Shown: positions 39,748 through 49,352, counted from the first letter of the stretch. The stretch: 51,287 nt of DNA from JAPLDA01 sp043783155 (GCA_043783155.1 JAYVZS010000132.1:1-51287), one strand, 5' to 3'. A program made the numbers and translations. Notes: generated by a model not told the origin, from the letters alone.

Positions 39748-40515
39748 TCATCTTCCAAAAATCTTACTCGAATTCTCCGTTGTCACTCTTGCCACTTCTT
39801 CCAACGGAATATTTTTTATCTCCGAAATTTTTTCCGCCACCTTCAGGATATATGCAGGCAGATTTCTTTTCCCGCGAAATGGAACAGGTGCAAGATAAGG
39901 GGCATCTGTTTCGAGAACGAGGTATTTCAAATCAACTTTTTCAATCACTTTATCAAGTCCCGAATTTTTGAACGTGAGAACGCCGCCGATGCCGAGATAA
40001 AATCCGAGATCAATAGCCCGCTGCGCCTGATCGTTGGTGCCGGTGAAACAATGAAAAATACCAAACGGTTCTTCTTTTTTTGTTTCAAGGAGAATGGAAT
40101 AAATTTCTTCGAACGAGTCGCGTGAATGAATAATGATCGGAAATTTGTAGTGATTCGCCAGCTCAACCTGTCTCCTGAAAACTTCTTCCTGTTCTTTCAC
40201 AAATGTTTTATCCCAATACAAATCAATTCCGATTTCGCCCACGCCGGCAAATGTTCTTTCGCTGAGAAATTTTTCAACGTGGCCAAGTTCCTCTTTCCAG
40301 TTTTCTTTTACCGAACAAGGATGCAAGCCCATCATGGGAAAACAGTTTTCGGGATATTTTTTTTCCATTTGAAGCATTCCATCCACAGAAGTGCTGTCAA
40401 TATTGGGAAGAAAAAACCGTTGCACACCCAGTGCAATTGCCTCTCGTATCAGGATGTCGCTGTCGCTTGCGAATTCTTCGGCATAGAGGTGGGTGTGGGT
40501 ATCGGTAAGAATCAT
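39748..40515 (-). CDS. tatD: TatD family metal-dependent hydrolase
   Basis: This TIM-barrel phosphoesterase/DNase is of the TatD/YcfH group, with probable roles in DNA quality control and D-aminoacyl or 3' end processing. Motifs are the metal-binding THTHLY, GVGEIGIDLYWD, IHSRDS, FHCFTG and LETDAPYLAPVP. I start at ATG 40515 (MILTDTHTHLY, 255 residues), since the longer frame enters an intergenic repeat (TTGCCACTGCCAACTGC). The GT9 gene diverges from it after about 100 bases. Confidence 0.9.
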   Translation of the reverse strand: MILTDTHTHLYAEEFASDSDILIREAIALGVQRFFLPNIDSTSVDGMLQMEKKYPENCFPMMGLHPCSVKENWKEELGHVEKFLSERTFAGVGEIGIDLYWDKTFVKEQEEVFRRQVELANHYKFPIIIHSRDSFEEIYSILLETKKEEPFGIFHCFTGTNDQAQRAIDLGFYLGIGGVLTFKNSGLDKVIEKVDLKYLVLETDAPYLAPVPFRGKRNLPAYILKVAEKISEIKNIPLEEVARVTTENSSKIFGR

Positions 40516-40620
40516 CCTGCAAAAATAGAAATAAGAAGTTGCAGTTGGCAGTGGCAATAAGCAGGCGCGTTAATTTAACGGAATCCAACTGCCTACTAAA
40601 TATTACTTTCGCAGTCAAAG

Positions 40621-41613
40621 ATGCCCAAATTCCTCATCCTCCGCTTCTCCTCCATCGGTGACATTGTCCTCACCTCCCCCGTTATCCGTTGTCTGAAACA
40701 ACAGGTAACGGATGCCGAAGTGCATTATGCTACGAGAAGATATTTTTTGCCCGTCATCGAACACAATCCATCTATTGATAAACGGTTTTTCCTTGACGAG
40801 GATCTTTCAACACTTATTAATCAGCTTAAAGCGGAAAAGTATGATTACATCATTGACCTGCATCATAATTTGCGAACGCTATCGGTCAAGAATCAGCTTC
40901 GTGTAAAAAGTTTTTCCTTCAATAAAATAAATATTGAAAAATGGCTGATGGTTAATTTTAAAATTAATCGTTTACCGAAAACGCATATCGTGGATCGCTA
41001 CATGGAAACAGTTAAATCATTCGGCGTTACCAACGATGGAAAGGGACTCGACTATTTTATTTCAGCGGAAGATGAAAAAGCGATAGAAAAAATTCCTGAA
41101 ACACATCGCAACGGTTACATCGGTTTTGTAATCGGTGCACGCCACGTCACTAAAAAGCTTCCCGTAGAAAAAATCGTTTCCATTTGTACTAAGATCAACC
41201 AACCGATCATCCTTCTCGGTGGCAAAGAAGATTTCGAAGCCGGCGAAGCCATTATCCGGCAATCTCAAATCTCAAATTTCTTGTCTCATGTCTATAATTC
41301 GTGCGGACAATTCTCCCTCAACGAATCCGCTGCACTTGTAAAACACGCTTCAAAAATTATCACGCACGATACAGGTCTCATGCATATCGCTGCCGCTTTT
41401 AAAAAGGAAATTATCAGTGTGTGGGGAAATACAATTCCGGAATTTGGCATGGCTCCGTATCATGGGACGAAGGATGAAGCACGAGGCACGATTGTAGAAG
41501 TGAAAAATCTTTCCTGCCGTCCTTGTACCAAACTTGGTTTTGAAAAATGTCCGAAGGGACATTTCAAATGCATGATGCAAATTGATGAAGTGGAAATTAT
41601 AAACGCTCTTTAG
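40621..41613 (+). CDS. Family 9 glycosyltransferase (heptosyltransferase-like)
   Basis: This 330-residue GT-B enzyme resembles ADP-heptose:LPS heptosyltransferases. The N-terminal FLILRFSSIGDIVLTSPVIR (acceptor domain), IIDLHHNLRT, and the donor-binding ITHDTGLMHIAAAFKKEIISVWGNTIPEFGM are characteristic. It also has the C-terminal cysteine set in LSCRPCTKLGFEKCPKG...CM. It probably adds a sugar to the lipopolysaccharide core. Around residues 215-224 a stretch (QSQISNFLSH) is encoded by an intergenic-type repeat at 41261-41292. It is followed by MITE-like copy C. Confidence 0.85.
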   Translation: MPKFLILRFSSIGDIVLTSPVIRCLKQQVTDAEVHYATRRYFLPVIEHNPSIDKRFFLDEDLSTLINQLKAEKYDYIIDLHHNLRTLSVKNQLRVKSFSFNKINIEKWLMVNFKINRLPKTHIVDRYMETVKSFGVTNDGKGLDYFISAEDEKAIEKIPETHRNGYIGFVIGARHVTKKLPVEKIVSICTKINQPIILLGGKEDFEAGEAIIRQSQISNFLSHVYNSCGQFSLNESAALVKHASKIITHDTGLMHIAAAFKKEIISVWGNTIPEFGMAPYHGTKDEARGTIVEVKNLSCRPCTKLGFEKCPKGHFKCMMQIDEVEIINAL

Positions 41614-41617
41614 ACTA

Positions 41618-41764
41618 AGAAACTGTTTAAAAGCTATTTCAAATATTTACTATTGCACATGCTTCGACTTCGCTCAGCATGACACCTCACACGATGTCAC
41701 CCTGAGCGAAGTCGAAGGGTGCGTTGGATACAAAATTTTCTCTGATAGAAGTTCAAACAGTTAC
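41618..41764. repeat. MITE-like element, copy C
   Basis: The left end is AGAAACTGTTTAAAA (41618-41632) and the right end TTCAAACAGTTAC (41752-41764). The core palindrome is GCTTCGACTTCGCTCAG...CTGAGCGAAGTCGAAG. It fills the gap between two converging genes and ends on the stop codon of the beta-helix gene. Confidence 0.7.
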
Positions 41765-43944
41765 TACATCTTCACGATCTTCTTCGTCTTCGTTCCCATT
41801 CTCAAAAAATAAACTCCATCTTTCCATTCTGTTGTCTGAAGTTTAAAGGTTTCGGTTGTCGCAATCATGGATGTAATCTCTTTTCCGAAAACATCAAACA
41901 CAGTTAATACCTGTCCTGTTTTTACTCCGGGATTTTTTATTATTAATTCTGAGTTGAAAGGATTCGGATACACAGCAAAATCATTTGGATCAGTGATCTC
42001 TTTCACTGTCACTGCGCAACTCACTTGCGTGTTGACTAAAATTTTTGAAGTGAAAGGGTCAAGCGAAATGCTTCCACAAACCATGTTGCTGTCGAGGTCA
42101 AGAAATTCTGTTGCTCCCAGATTGATGGTGGCAACCGTGTCAGAAATATTCATGAACAATTGAGAATTATTCGTTGGGAGTATCCATTGAACAAAACTTT
42201 CTTTTGTAGCGACATCATTTCCTGATTGTAATTGCCAGGCGGGAAGTGTGTAATACGTTGGCGTGGTTCCGAGAAATCTCAACGCAATTTTAGTTGCGTT
42301 GTATGGGTTGAAATAATAATTTGAATCAATCTCTCCGAATGTAAACGTCCCCGCCTGGTCGGTTTGCCGAATGATGACTGAACCGGTATCAAGAGCAAAA
42401 AATACATTGCGCGAAATAACATCATCGTGAATCGGGTTCGAGAGAGAAGCACCATTCATGTCAATCAGCAACGAAGTTCCATACACCACATTTCCACTGA
42501 TGATGTTGTTGTTATTTCCGCCGTTCAGGAAAATTCCTTTCGGGCGCTGGTTATAAATGGTGTTGTTTTGAATGATGGAATTGTTCACATCGAAATCAAA
42601 ATAAATTCCGGGAGTTCTGAAGGTCGCGTTGAATGTTCCGGCTGTATTGCCATTGCTTGATGAAATAAAGTTGTTCCTGAAAATAATATGGTGCGAGGCG
42701 ATGCCGAATGATTTAAGCGGAGCGCCATCGTTTAACAGCATCATGGCATGTGCGATCACGTTGCGCTCCACCAGGTGATTGGCTCCGTCGGCAGAGATGC
42801 CACAGTAACCGGTGCTGTCGATGCTGTTGTGATGAATGTAACAACTATCAGCAAAATTAATAGCGATGGCAGAGAGATTAGTTTGTCCGCCAATGCCGCT
42901 GTTCCTGTATTGACCGATCTTTCGAAAACTGTTGTGATGAATTTCAGCATTACCCCCACTGCTCACATCCACGCCATGCCCGTCTACATCTCTGAATGTG
43001 CAATTGCTGATGAGGTTGTATTTTCCTTTCACTTCAACTCCATAATCATATTGTCCTGTGAAACCACAACGGACAATAGCATTATAGCTGCATGAACTAT
43101 CTTCCATTTTAACACCGGCTTCAAATTGCTTATCGAAAGTCAGGTTGTAAATAATAATATGGGAGACATTACTGAAAAGGTGAATGCCACTTCCGAACAC
43201 TGTTGCTTCGCAAACCTGCAGATTGGGGTCTTGTCCCGTTGGTGGCATGTAATACAAGAGGTGTTGCGTTGTATCCTGGAACCATTCAAATGCTGTATCG
43301 AGTTCGCTGAATTTATTATACAGAAAATATCCGTAATGGCTGATAGCGGCTAATTGTGTGGGCGTGGAAAAAGTAAGTTGCCCCTGGGTGTAATTGGTGA
43401 TGCCTGTTTTTTCCCAACTCCATTGCGTTGTGCGAACGCATATTCTGCAACTGTCCCAATAGCCCGCCGGTTGAGTAAGTGCTGAATCCAATAATCCTCC
43501 TGTTCCAAGCGATGAATCGAGTGAGAGAAAACCACTATTCGGAAAACGTGCAAGCGGCATTTCGTTGTTATTGACGAAAAAATTTCTTGCACGTTGTACA
43601 ACAGTATCCTGGTACAGGTTGCCGGAAGAAGTCCAGTTGGTCAACGGCACTGCGCCAGTAATGATTGGTTTGCTTCCGATACCATACGCAGAAAAAACGA
43701 TGGGCGCTGATGCTGTTCCACTTTGATGAACAGTTACAGTTCCGCGGAATTTATTTCCTCGTTTAAAAAACACCGAATCTCCTGCTGCAAATGTGACTGA
43801 ATCCAGTTTGCTAATGGTTCTCCATGGCTGTGCCTGTGAAGTTCCGTTTGCGGTATCGCTGCCGGTTGAAGAGAGATAATAGTTGGTGGCTTGTGAAACG
43901 AAAAAAGAAAGTATAAAAACGATAGTGGTGTATAGTTTTTTCAT
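41764..43944 (-). CDS. T9SS-secreted right-handed beta-helix protein
   Basis: This 726-residue secreted protein has a signal peptide (MKKLYTTIVFILSFFVSQAT). The start of the mature part (NYYLSSTGSDTANGTSQAQPWRT) is typical of parallel beta-helix proteins. Repeated coils of the form NxxxxNxIxG occur at about residues 270-520 (NVSHIIIYNLTF, NLISNCTFRDV, NSIIQNNTIYN, NNIISGNVVYG). The C-terminus (VYPNPFNSELIIKNPG...DGVYFLRMG) is a T9SS type A sorting domain. Such proteins often bind or cleave polysaccharides (pectate lyase-like fold); no clear catalytic residues can be named, so the activity is open. Confidence 0.8.
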   Translation of the reverse strand: MKKLYTTIVFILSFFVSQATNYYLSSTGSDTANGTSQAQPWRTISKLDSVTFAAGDSVFFKRGNKFRGTVTVHQSGTASAPIVFSAYGIGSKPIITGAVPLTNWTSSGNLYQDTVVQRARNFFVNNNEMPLARFPNSGFLSLDSSLGTGGLLDSALTQPAGYWDSCRICVRTTQWSWEKTGITNYTQGQLTFSTPTQLAAISHYGYFLYNKFSELDTAFEWFQDTTQHLLYYMPPTGQDPNLQVCEATVFGSGIHLFSNVSHIIIYNLTFDKQFEAGVKMEDSSCSYNAIVRCGFTGQYDYGVEVKGKYNLISNCTFRDVDGHGVDVSSGGNAEIHHNSFRKIGQYRNSGIGGQTNLSAIAINFADSCYIHHNSIDSTGYCGISADGANHLVERNVIAHAMMLLNDGAPLKSFGIASHHIIFRNNFISSSNGNTAGTFNATFRTPGIYFDFDVNNSIIQNNTIYNQRPKGIFLNGGNNNNIISGNVVYGTSLLIDMNGASLSNPIHDDVISRNVFFALDTGSVIIRQTDQAGTFTFGEIDSNYYFNPYNATKIALRFLGTTPTYYTLPAWQLQSGNDVATKESFVQWILPTNNSQLFMNISDTVATINLGATEFLDLDSNMVCGSISLDPFTSKILVNTQVSCAVTVKEITDPNDFAVYPNPFNSELIIKNPGVKTGQVLTVFDVFGKEITSMIATTETFKLQTTEWKDGVYFLRMGTKTKKIVKM

Positions 43945-44162
43945 GTTTCATGGATTTTGTTTTCAATAGACAATGGTAAGCAGAAAAGGTTTAGGGAGAC
44001 GCTGGGGGTTGGATACTGAAGGTTGGAAGCTGGAAATTAGATGTTGGATGTCCCAACTTCCAGATTCCAACATCCTCTTACCGAGTGGTAATTTTTTCTC
44101 CAACCTGGTATCCTATTTCAAAAACGTTACTATCTTTATCCTGTCATTAAAAATCCAAAACC

Positions 44163-44939
44163 ATGTCAACTGAAAACACAAATGATGTAATGAGTGTAGA
44201 ATCATTGCAATTGAAAATAGAAAATCAAAAGAACATTATAAAGCAACTTACTAATGAGAATGAAGAATTGTATCAACAATTCAATCATCTGATGATCAGG
44301 AATAACAAATTATTGAAACGAATCGATGATTTACAGGGGATCATAGACGACCTGCATATCAGGATCGAGGAATTACACCTTATCAATGGAAACATCCTCA
44401 AGCTAAATGATAAGTTCAGGATGGCAAAAGATAACACATTTGCTGAAGCAGATGGTTTATTAAAATCAAATGACAACACAGACAAAGAAAATGATGATTT
44501 AAAAGTCAAAGCAGAATTCTATAGCATTTTTACTCATTGGAAAAATTATCCGGGTCAGGATGCGAAGAATGAACCGAATCTTCGAAAGCAGGCTCAGATG
44601 CTCATTCATCTTTATCATCACAAAGCGATGCGCGCCGCCGATTTGTTTTCGAAGACCGGCGTTGGCGGAGTAACAGGAGCCCGTTACATTGCTACGTTGA
44701 AAAAATTTGGTCTCATTAATTACATCGGCGCCCGCAAAAAAGGTCAGTATAAAATGACACAAAAAGGAATTGATTTTGTAGAGACTTCCATTCATTTAAT
44801 TGAGCACAACAGCCCAACTTTTTCTCTTTCAGATTCATCGAAACGTGCGGGTGTTCCCGGTATTGACCAACAAGGTGTTCCGGTTAAAGACGACGTGAAG
44901 GATGTGCTTACGTCTTATCATGATGACACCAACCAGTGA
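44163..44939 (+). CDS. Coiled-coil protein with winged-helix-like C-terminus
   Basis: I do not recognise the family. The first 85 residues are a strong heptad coiled coil (ESLQLKIENQKNIIKQLTNE, then LIRNNKLLKRIDDLQGIIDD type). The central part is charged. Residues about 140-220 (LIHLYHHKAMRAADLFSKTG, then YIATLKKFGLINYIGARKKG and YKMTQKGIDFVE) have the look of a winged-helix DNA-binding domain, with a basic wing. A dimeric transcriptional regulator is a reasonable guess. The gene stands alone between the beta-helix protein and gltX, preceded by intergenic words such as GGTTGGAAGCTGGAAATTAG. Confidence 0.5.
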   Translation: MSTENTNDVMSVESLQLKIENQKNIIKQLTNENEELYQQFNHLMIRNNKLLKRIDDLQGIIDDLHIRIEELHLINGNILKLNDKFRMAKDNTFAEADGLLKSNDNTDKENDDLKVKAEFYSIFTHWKNYPGQDAKNEPNLRKQAQMLIHLYHHKAMRAADLFSKTGVGGVTGARYIATLKKFGLINYIGARKKGQYKMTQKGIDFVETSIHLIEHNSPTFSLSDSSKRAGVPGIDQQGVPVKDDVKDVLTSYHDDTNQ

Positions 44940-45103
44940 CAAAGAATTTTATCTTTGTGAACTTTTTTTAATGTAACATGTGATACAGATAACGAATCAT
45001 TTCAGATTTACGAATGAACAGAAGATACAAATGGAGTCTTTCGTATTATTTATAATTCTGTAAATCCGTAAAGATTCGTTATCCGCACCACAACAAAAGC
45101 AAT

Positions 45104-46639
45104 ATGGATAAAAGAATTCGTTTACGTTTTGCCCCAAGCCCCACCGGCCCGCTTCACATGGGTGGTATTCGTACAGCTTTATACGCTTATTTGTTTGCGA
45201 AAAAGAATAATGGTGATTTTATTCTGCGTATCGAAGACACCGATCAAAATCGTTTTGTTCCCGGCGCAGAAGAGTACATCATTGAATCACTGAAGTGGTG
45301 CGGCATTCTTCCGAATGAAGGAGTTGGTTTCGGTGATGGCAAGCACGCACCATATCGCCAGAGCGAACGTAAGCAGTTGTATAAAAAATACGCTGAGCAA
45401 TTAGTGACAAGCGGTCATGCGTATTATGCTTTTGATGCTGCTGACGACCTGGATGCTGCACGAAAAAAAGCGGAAGCGTCGGGCGGAGCATTTTTATACA
45501 GCGCAGCTACACGAAATTCATTGAAGAATTCATTGTCGTTATCGAAAGAAGAGGCAGAAGAAAAAATTTCGTCTGGAGAAAATTATGTAATCCGGTTAAA
45601 GACTCCGGAGAACGAAGAAATAAAATTTACCGACATCATCCGTGGTGAAGTTTCTTTTCATTCATCAATCATAGACGATAAAGTGTTACTGAAGAGTGAT
45701 GGAATGCCAACGTATCATCTTGCTCACATCGTGGATGATTTCCTGATGGAAATAACACATGCTGTTCGTGGCGAAGAATGGCTGCCATCGGCACCTGCGC
45801 ATATTTTAATTTATCGTTATCTCGGTTTGGAAAGTATCATGCCGCAGTATGCGCATCTTCCTTTGTTGCTGAAGCCGGAAGGCAACGGCAAACTCAGCAA
45901 ACGCGATGGCGACCGGCTGGGCTTTCCTGTTTTTCCGCTGGAGTGGAAAGATCCGGCGACAGGAGAAATCTCTTCCGGCTATCGAGAGAAAGGATATTTC
46001 CCGGACGCGTTTGTCAACATGCTTGCATTCCTTGGATGGAATCCCGGAACAGAGCAGGAAATTTTTTCGATGGATGAATTGATCCAACAATTTTCGTTCG
46101 AACACATTCACAAAGCCGGCGCACGTTTCGATCCTGAAAAAACAAAATGGTTCAACCAGCAGTATCTGCATAAGAAGGGTGATGCGGAGTTGGCTTTAGA
46201 ATTTAAGAATCAAGAACCAAGAGTCAAGAGTCAAGATTTGGGCTTCGTGATAAAGGTGTGCGGGCTTGTGAAGGAGAAAGCGAGTTTCGTTTCAGATTTC
46301 TGGGAGCTGTCATCATACTTGTTTATTGCACCTGTAGAATATGATCTCGACTTGCTCCGCAAAAAATGGAATGATAATTCGGGGAAATTTTTTGAAACAC
46401 TGTTGGGTAATTTTAAACAGCTTTCAGGATTTTCAAGAACAGAAATAGATCAAAACATAAAGCAAACTGCTGCACAACTTGGCATCAAGCCCGGTGAAGT
46501 CATGCAACAACTTCGTGTATTGGTCAGCGGAAAAGGTAGCGGAGTAGATTTACTCGGAATGATTGAATTGCTTGGTTGTAAAGAAGTGTGTGAGCGGGTA
46601 GAGAAAGGGCTTAGTAAGGTTTCGAAAATTTCTGTCTAA
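45104..46639 (+). CDS. gltX: Glutamyl-tRNA synthetase
   Basis: This class I aminoacyl-tRNA synthetase charges tRNA-Glu. The HIGH-type motif is PSPTGPLHMGGIRTALYAYL and the KMSKS-type motif is GKLSKRDGD. The Glu-specific catalytic parts DTDQNRFVPGAEEYI, HAVRGEEWLPS and AHLPLLLKPEG are present. Length 511 is normal for the phylum. Near residue 370 a short segment (KNQEPRVKSQD) is encoded by intergenic-type repeat DNA (46205-46240) and falls at the junction to the anticodon-binding domain. A TATCTTTG box lies at 44950-44957, about 150 bases upstream. Confidence 0.97.
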   Translation: MDKRIRLRFAPSPTGPLHMGGIRTALYAYLFAKKNNGDFILRIEDTDQNRFVPGAEEYIIESLKWCGILPNEGVGFGDGKHAPYRQSERKQLYKKYAEQLVTSGHAYYAFDAADDLDAARKKAEASGGAFLYSAATRNSLKNSLSLSKEEAEEKISSGENYVIRLKTPENEEIKFTDIIRGEVSFHSSIIDDKVLLKSDGMPTYHLAHIVDDFLMEITHAVRGEEWLPSAPAHILIYRYLGLESIMPQYAHLPLLLKPEGNGKLSKRDGDRLGFPVFPLEWKDPATGEISSGYREKGYFPDAFVNMLAFLGWNPGTEQEIFSMDELIQQFSFEHIHKAGARFDPEKTKWFNQQYLHKKGDAELALEFKNQEPRVKSQDLGFVIKVCGLVKEKASFVSDFWELSSYLFIAPVEYDLDLLRKKWNDNSGKFFETLLGNFKQLSGFSRTEIDQNIKQTAAQLGIKPGEVMQQLRVLVSGKGSGVDLLGMIELLGCKEVCERVEKGLSKVSKISV

Positions 46640-46657
46640 TTTTTTTAAAAAATTACC

Positions 46658-47093
46658 ATGGAGGACATAGAGAAAATAAAGAAAACAAAAAAGTATTTGA
46701 ATGACTTAATCTTATACGATTATTGGGTGTGCAATTGAAGTTCATCGGGAACTTGGAGCAGGATTGTTGTAAAGCGTTTATGAAAAATGTTTGTATCATG
46801 AACTTAAATCAAAAGGTCTTTATGTTTTGAAACAACAATTAGTTCCTCTAAATTATAAAGGTATCGAGTTGGACGCGGAATTAAGGTTTGATTTACTGGT
46901 CGAAAACGAAATAATTGTTGAGCTGAAAGCAGTGAATTGTATACTTCCTGTATTTGAAGCGCAGTTATTGACTTACATGAAGCTATTACAAAAACCTAAA
47001 AGGTTTTTGATTAATTTTAATACCGCTAACATTTCTAAAGAAGGAGTGAAATCAATGGTGAATGAATTGTTTGCTGCATTAAAAGAACAATAG
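46658..47093 (+). pseudogene. Broken GxxExxY family gene
   Basis: The GxxExxY protein family (PD-(D/E)xK-like fold, function unknown) is recognisable: IIGCAIEVHRELGAGLL, then SVYEKCLYHELKSKGL, and the nuclease-like DLLVENEIIVELKAV. Two lesions break it. The natural start frame from ATG 46658 shifts by one base after NDLILY, and a TAA stands where the family has Glu between GLL and SVYE (about 46768). A 100-residue frame remains from ATG 46791. The flanking words (GGAGGACATAGAGAAAATA before, CTCTCTGCCTCCGTGG after) are dispersed intergenic sequence of this genome, so the gene may have arrived as part of a mobile cassette. Confidence 0.8.
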
Positions 47094-47156
47094 GACTCTA
47101 TGATCTCTCTGCCTCCGTGGTTAATTTTTTTATCCATCCAGTTATAGCATTAAATT

Positions 47157-48845
47157 ATGAGTACAGAAAAAGGCCCCAATTTTTTAGAAGAGATTGTCGC
47201 GGAAGATGTGAAAAATAAAAAGCACGGCGGTCGTGTGCTTACACGTTTCCCGCCTGAGCCGAATGGATATTTACACATCGGACATTCGAAATCCATTTGT
47301 CTGAACTTCGGTTTGGCGAAAGAATTCGGAGGCAAAACAAATTTGCGTTTCGATGATACCAATCCCGAAAAAGAAGAAACAGAATACGTTGAAAGTATTA
47401 AAGAGGATATCCGCTGGTTAGGTTTTGAATGGGCGAATGAATTTTATGCGTCCGATTATTTCGAGCAGCTTTATGAATTTGCTGTTAAGCTGATAAAGAA
47501 AGGATTGGCGTATGTGGATGATTCTTCCGCGGAAGAAGTTGCTGCCATGAAGGGAACACCGACCGAGCCCGGAAAAGAAAGTCCATACCGTAATCGTACT
47601 GTGGAGGAGAACCTCGATTTGTTTGAGCGCATGCGTAAGGGCGAATTCAAAGACGGAGAAAAAGTGTTGCGTGCAAAAATCGACATGGCTTCTCCGAACA
47701 TGCACTTCCGCGATCCGTTTTTGTATCGCATCAAACATGTATCACATCATCGCACAGGTGACAAGTGGTGCATGTACCCGATGTATGATTTCGCTCACGG
47801 ACAAAGTGATTCGATTGAAGAGATCACGCACTCGATTTGTACACTTGAGTTTGAAGTGCATCGTCCGTTATACGATTGGTTCATTGAGAAGCTGGAAATA
47901 TTTCCAAGTCACCAGTTTGAATTCGCCAGATTAAATCTCAATTATACCGTGATGAGCAAACGAAAATTATTGCAACTCGTCACGGAGAAACGTGTAAGCG
48001 GATGGGATGATCCGCGCATGCCGACCATCAGCGGTTTTCGCAGACGAGGATATACTCCGGAAAGTATCCGAGATTTCTGTGCTCGCATTGGTATTGCCCG
48101 CAAAGAAAATGTGATTGATGTCGGCTTACTTGAATATTGTGTTCGCGAAGATCTGAACAAACGCGCCCACAGAGCAATGGTCGTTCTGGATCCTGTAAAG
48201 GTGATCATTACAAATTTTCCGGAAGGAAAAACTGAGACGCTCACAGGAGAAATAAATTCGGAAGACAAAGAGAATCCGGGAATTCGTGAAATACCGTTCA
48301 GCCGGGAGTTGTGCATTGAGAGAGAAGACTTCATGGAAGTCGCCGAAAAAGGATTTCATCGTCTCAGTCCGGGATTGATGGTGCGGTTGAAACATGCATT
48401 CATTATCAAATGTGAATCGTTTGAAAAAAATGCTGATGGCAGTGTGAAAGAAATTCATTGCACATATATTCCTGAAAGCCGCAGCGGACATGATACAAGC
48501 GGCATCAAAACAAAAGGTGTGATTCATTGGGTAAGTGCTCAGCATGCAATAACGTGTGAAGTGCGTTTGTATGAACGGTTGTTCAGCGTTGAAAATCCGC
48601 AGGTGGAAGAAGGAGACTTTAAAGAGTACATCAATCCGCACAGTCTCGAAATAGTTCCTTCGGCATTCGCTGAACCATGTTTGAAATCAGCAAAGCCGGG
48701 AGATAAATATCAGTTTCTTCGCAAAGGATATTTTTGCGCAGACAAGGATTCGACGACGGAGAAATTGGTCTTCAACAGAACTGTTCCGTTAAAAGACAGT
48801 TGGTCGAAAGAACAGCAGAAGGGAAAGTTAGCAGAAAGTATTTAA
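47157..48845 (+). CDS. glnS: Glutaminyl-tRNA synthetase
   Basis: This class I synthetase charges tRNA-Gln directly. The HIGH motif is PEPNGYLHIGHSKSICLN, the KMSKS motif is YTVMSKRKLLQLV, and the GlnRS-specific block CTLEFEVHRPLYDWF is clear, followed by the two beta-barrel anticodon-binding domains (VIHWVSAQHAITCEVRLYERLF). Length 562 matches bacterial GlnRS. Presence of GlnRS together with tRNA-Gln(TTG) in this window suggests direct charging rather than the transamidation route. Confidence 0.97.
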   Translation: MSTEKGPNFLEEIVAEDVKNKKHGGRVLTRFPPEPNGYLHIGHSKSICLNFGLAKEFGGKTNLRFDDTNPEKEETEYVESIKEDIRWLGFEWANEFYASDYFEQLYEFAVKLIKKGLAYVDDSSAEEVAAMKGTPTEPGKESPYRNRTVEENLDLFERMRKGEFKDGEKVLRAKIDMASPNMHFRDPFLYRIKHVSHHRTGDKWCMYPMYDFAHGQSDSIEEITHSICTLEFEVHRPLYDWFIEKLEIFPSHQFEFARLNLNYTVMSKRKLLQLVTEKRVSGWDDPRMPTISGFRRRGYTPESIRDFCARIGIARKENVIDVGLLEYCVREDLNKRAHRAMVVLDPVKVIITNFPEGKTETLTGEINSEDKENPGIREIPFSRELCIEREDFMEVAEKGFHRLSPGLMVRLKHAFIIKCESFEKNADGSVKEIHCTYIPESRSGHDTSGIKTKGVIHWVSAQHAITCEVRLYERLFSVENPQVEEGDFKEYINPHSLEIVPSAFAEPCLKSAKPGDKYQFLRKGYFCADKDSTTEKLVFNRTVPLKDSWSKEQQKGKLAESI

Positions 48846-48902
48846 GAAAATTCAGTGTTTCATGGTTTAGGGATTTAGGATTTTGCTACCGTATTAAAAT
48901 CT

Positions 48903-48916
48903 CCCGCTCGAGCGGG
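48903..48916. repeat. Perfect palindrome CCCGCTCGAGCGGG
   Basis: A 14-bp perfect palindrome between glnS and folB without a T-run. It could be a REP-like hairpin or a weak attenuator; no function is evident. Confidence 0.5.
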
Positions 48917-48936
48917 ACTCACATCTCACATCTACA

Positions 48937-49293
48937 ATGGGAATCATAAACGTTTCAGGAATCAGGTCTTATGCTTACCATGGATGCAACGAAGAGGAAG
49001 CGCGCATTGGCGGGTCTTACCTTGTTGACATCGAAATCGAAACTGATTTTGAAGCGGCAGCTTTAACAGACGACCTTTCAAAAACAGTTGACTATGTGGA
49101 GGTGTATGAGATTGTAAAAAAAGAGATGGCGATTCGTTCGAAGTTAATTGAACATGTTGCCAGGCGAATCTCTGATCAGCTGATGGAACAGATCAAGCGA
49201 ATACAACGGGTTGAAGTACATCTGACCAAGTTGAATCCTCCGATTAACGGTCATGTTGAACAGGTTAGCGTGAAAATTGAAAGCAGAAGGTAA
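48937..49293 (+). CDS. folB: Dihydroneopterin aldolase
   Basis: This 118-residue enzyme of folate synthesis cleaves 7,8-dihydroneopterin to 6-hydroxymethyl-dihydropterin and glycolaldehyde. The start MGIINVSGIRSYAYHGCNEEEARIG, the catalytic-site tyrosine region KTVDYVEVYEIV and the glutamate and lysine regions IEHVARRI and VHLTKLNPPI fit FolB. It is an octameric cytosolic enzyme in characterised cases. It follows glnS by 91 bases on the same strand and may be co-transcribed. Confidence 0.93.
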   Translation: MGIINVSGIRSYAYHGCNEEEARIGGSYLVDIEIETDFEAAALTDDLSKTVDYVEVYEIVKKEMAIRSKLIEHVARRISDQLMEQIKRIQRVEVHLTKLNPPINGHVEQVSVKIESRR

Positions 49294-49352
49294 TATGCGG
49301 GGAAAGAATTAATGTAACTCATTTCTACCAATAGCGAATAACAAAAACTTTT

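Noticed and set aside
46791..47093. Intact 100-residue protein
   Set aside because: It lacks the conserved N-terminal GxxExxY half, which is present upstream but interrupted.
48903..48916. Palindrome as glnS terminator
   Set aside because: No T-run follows on either side.
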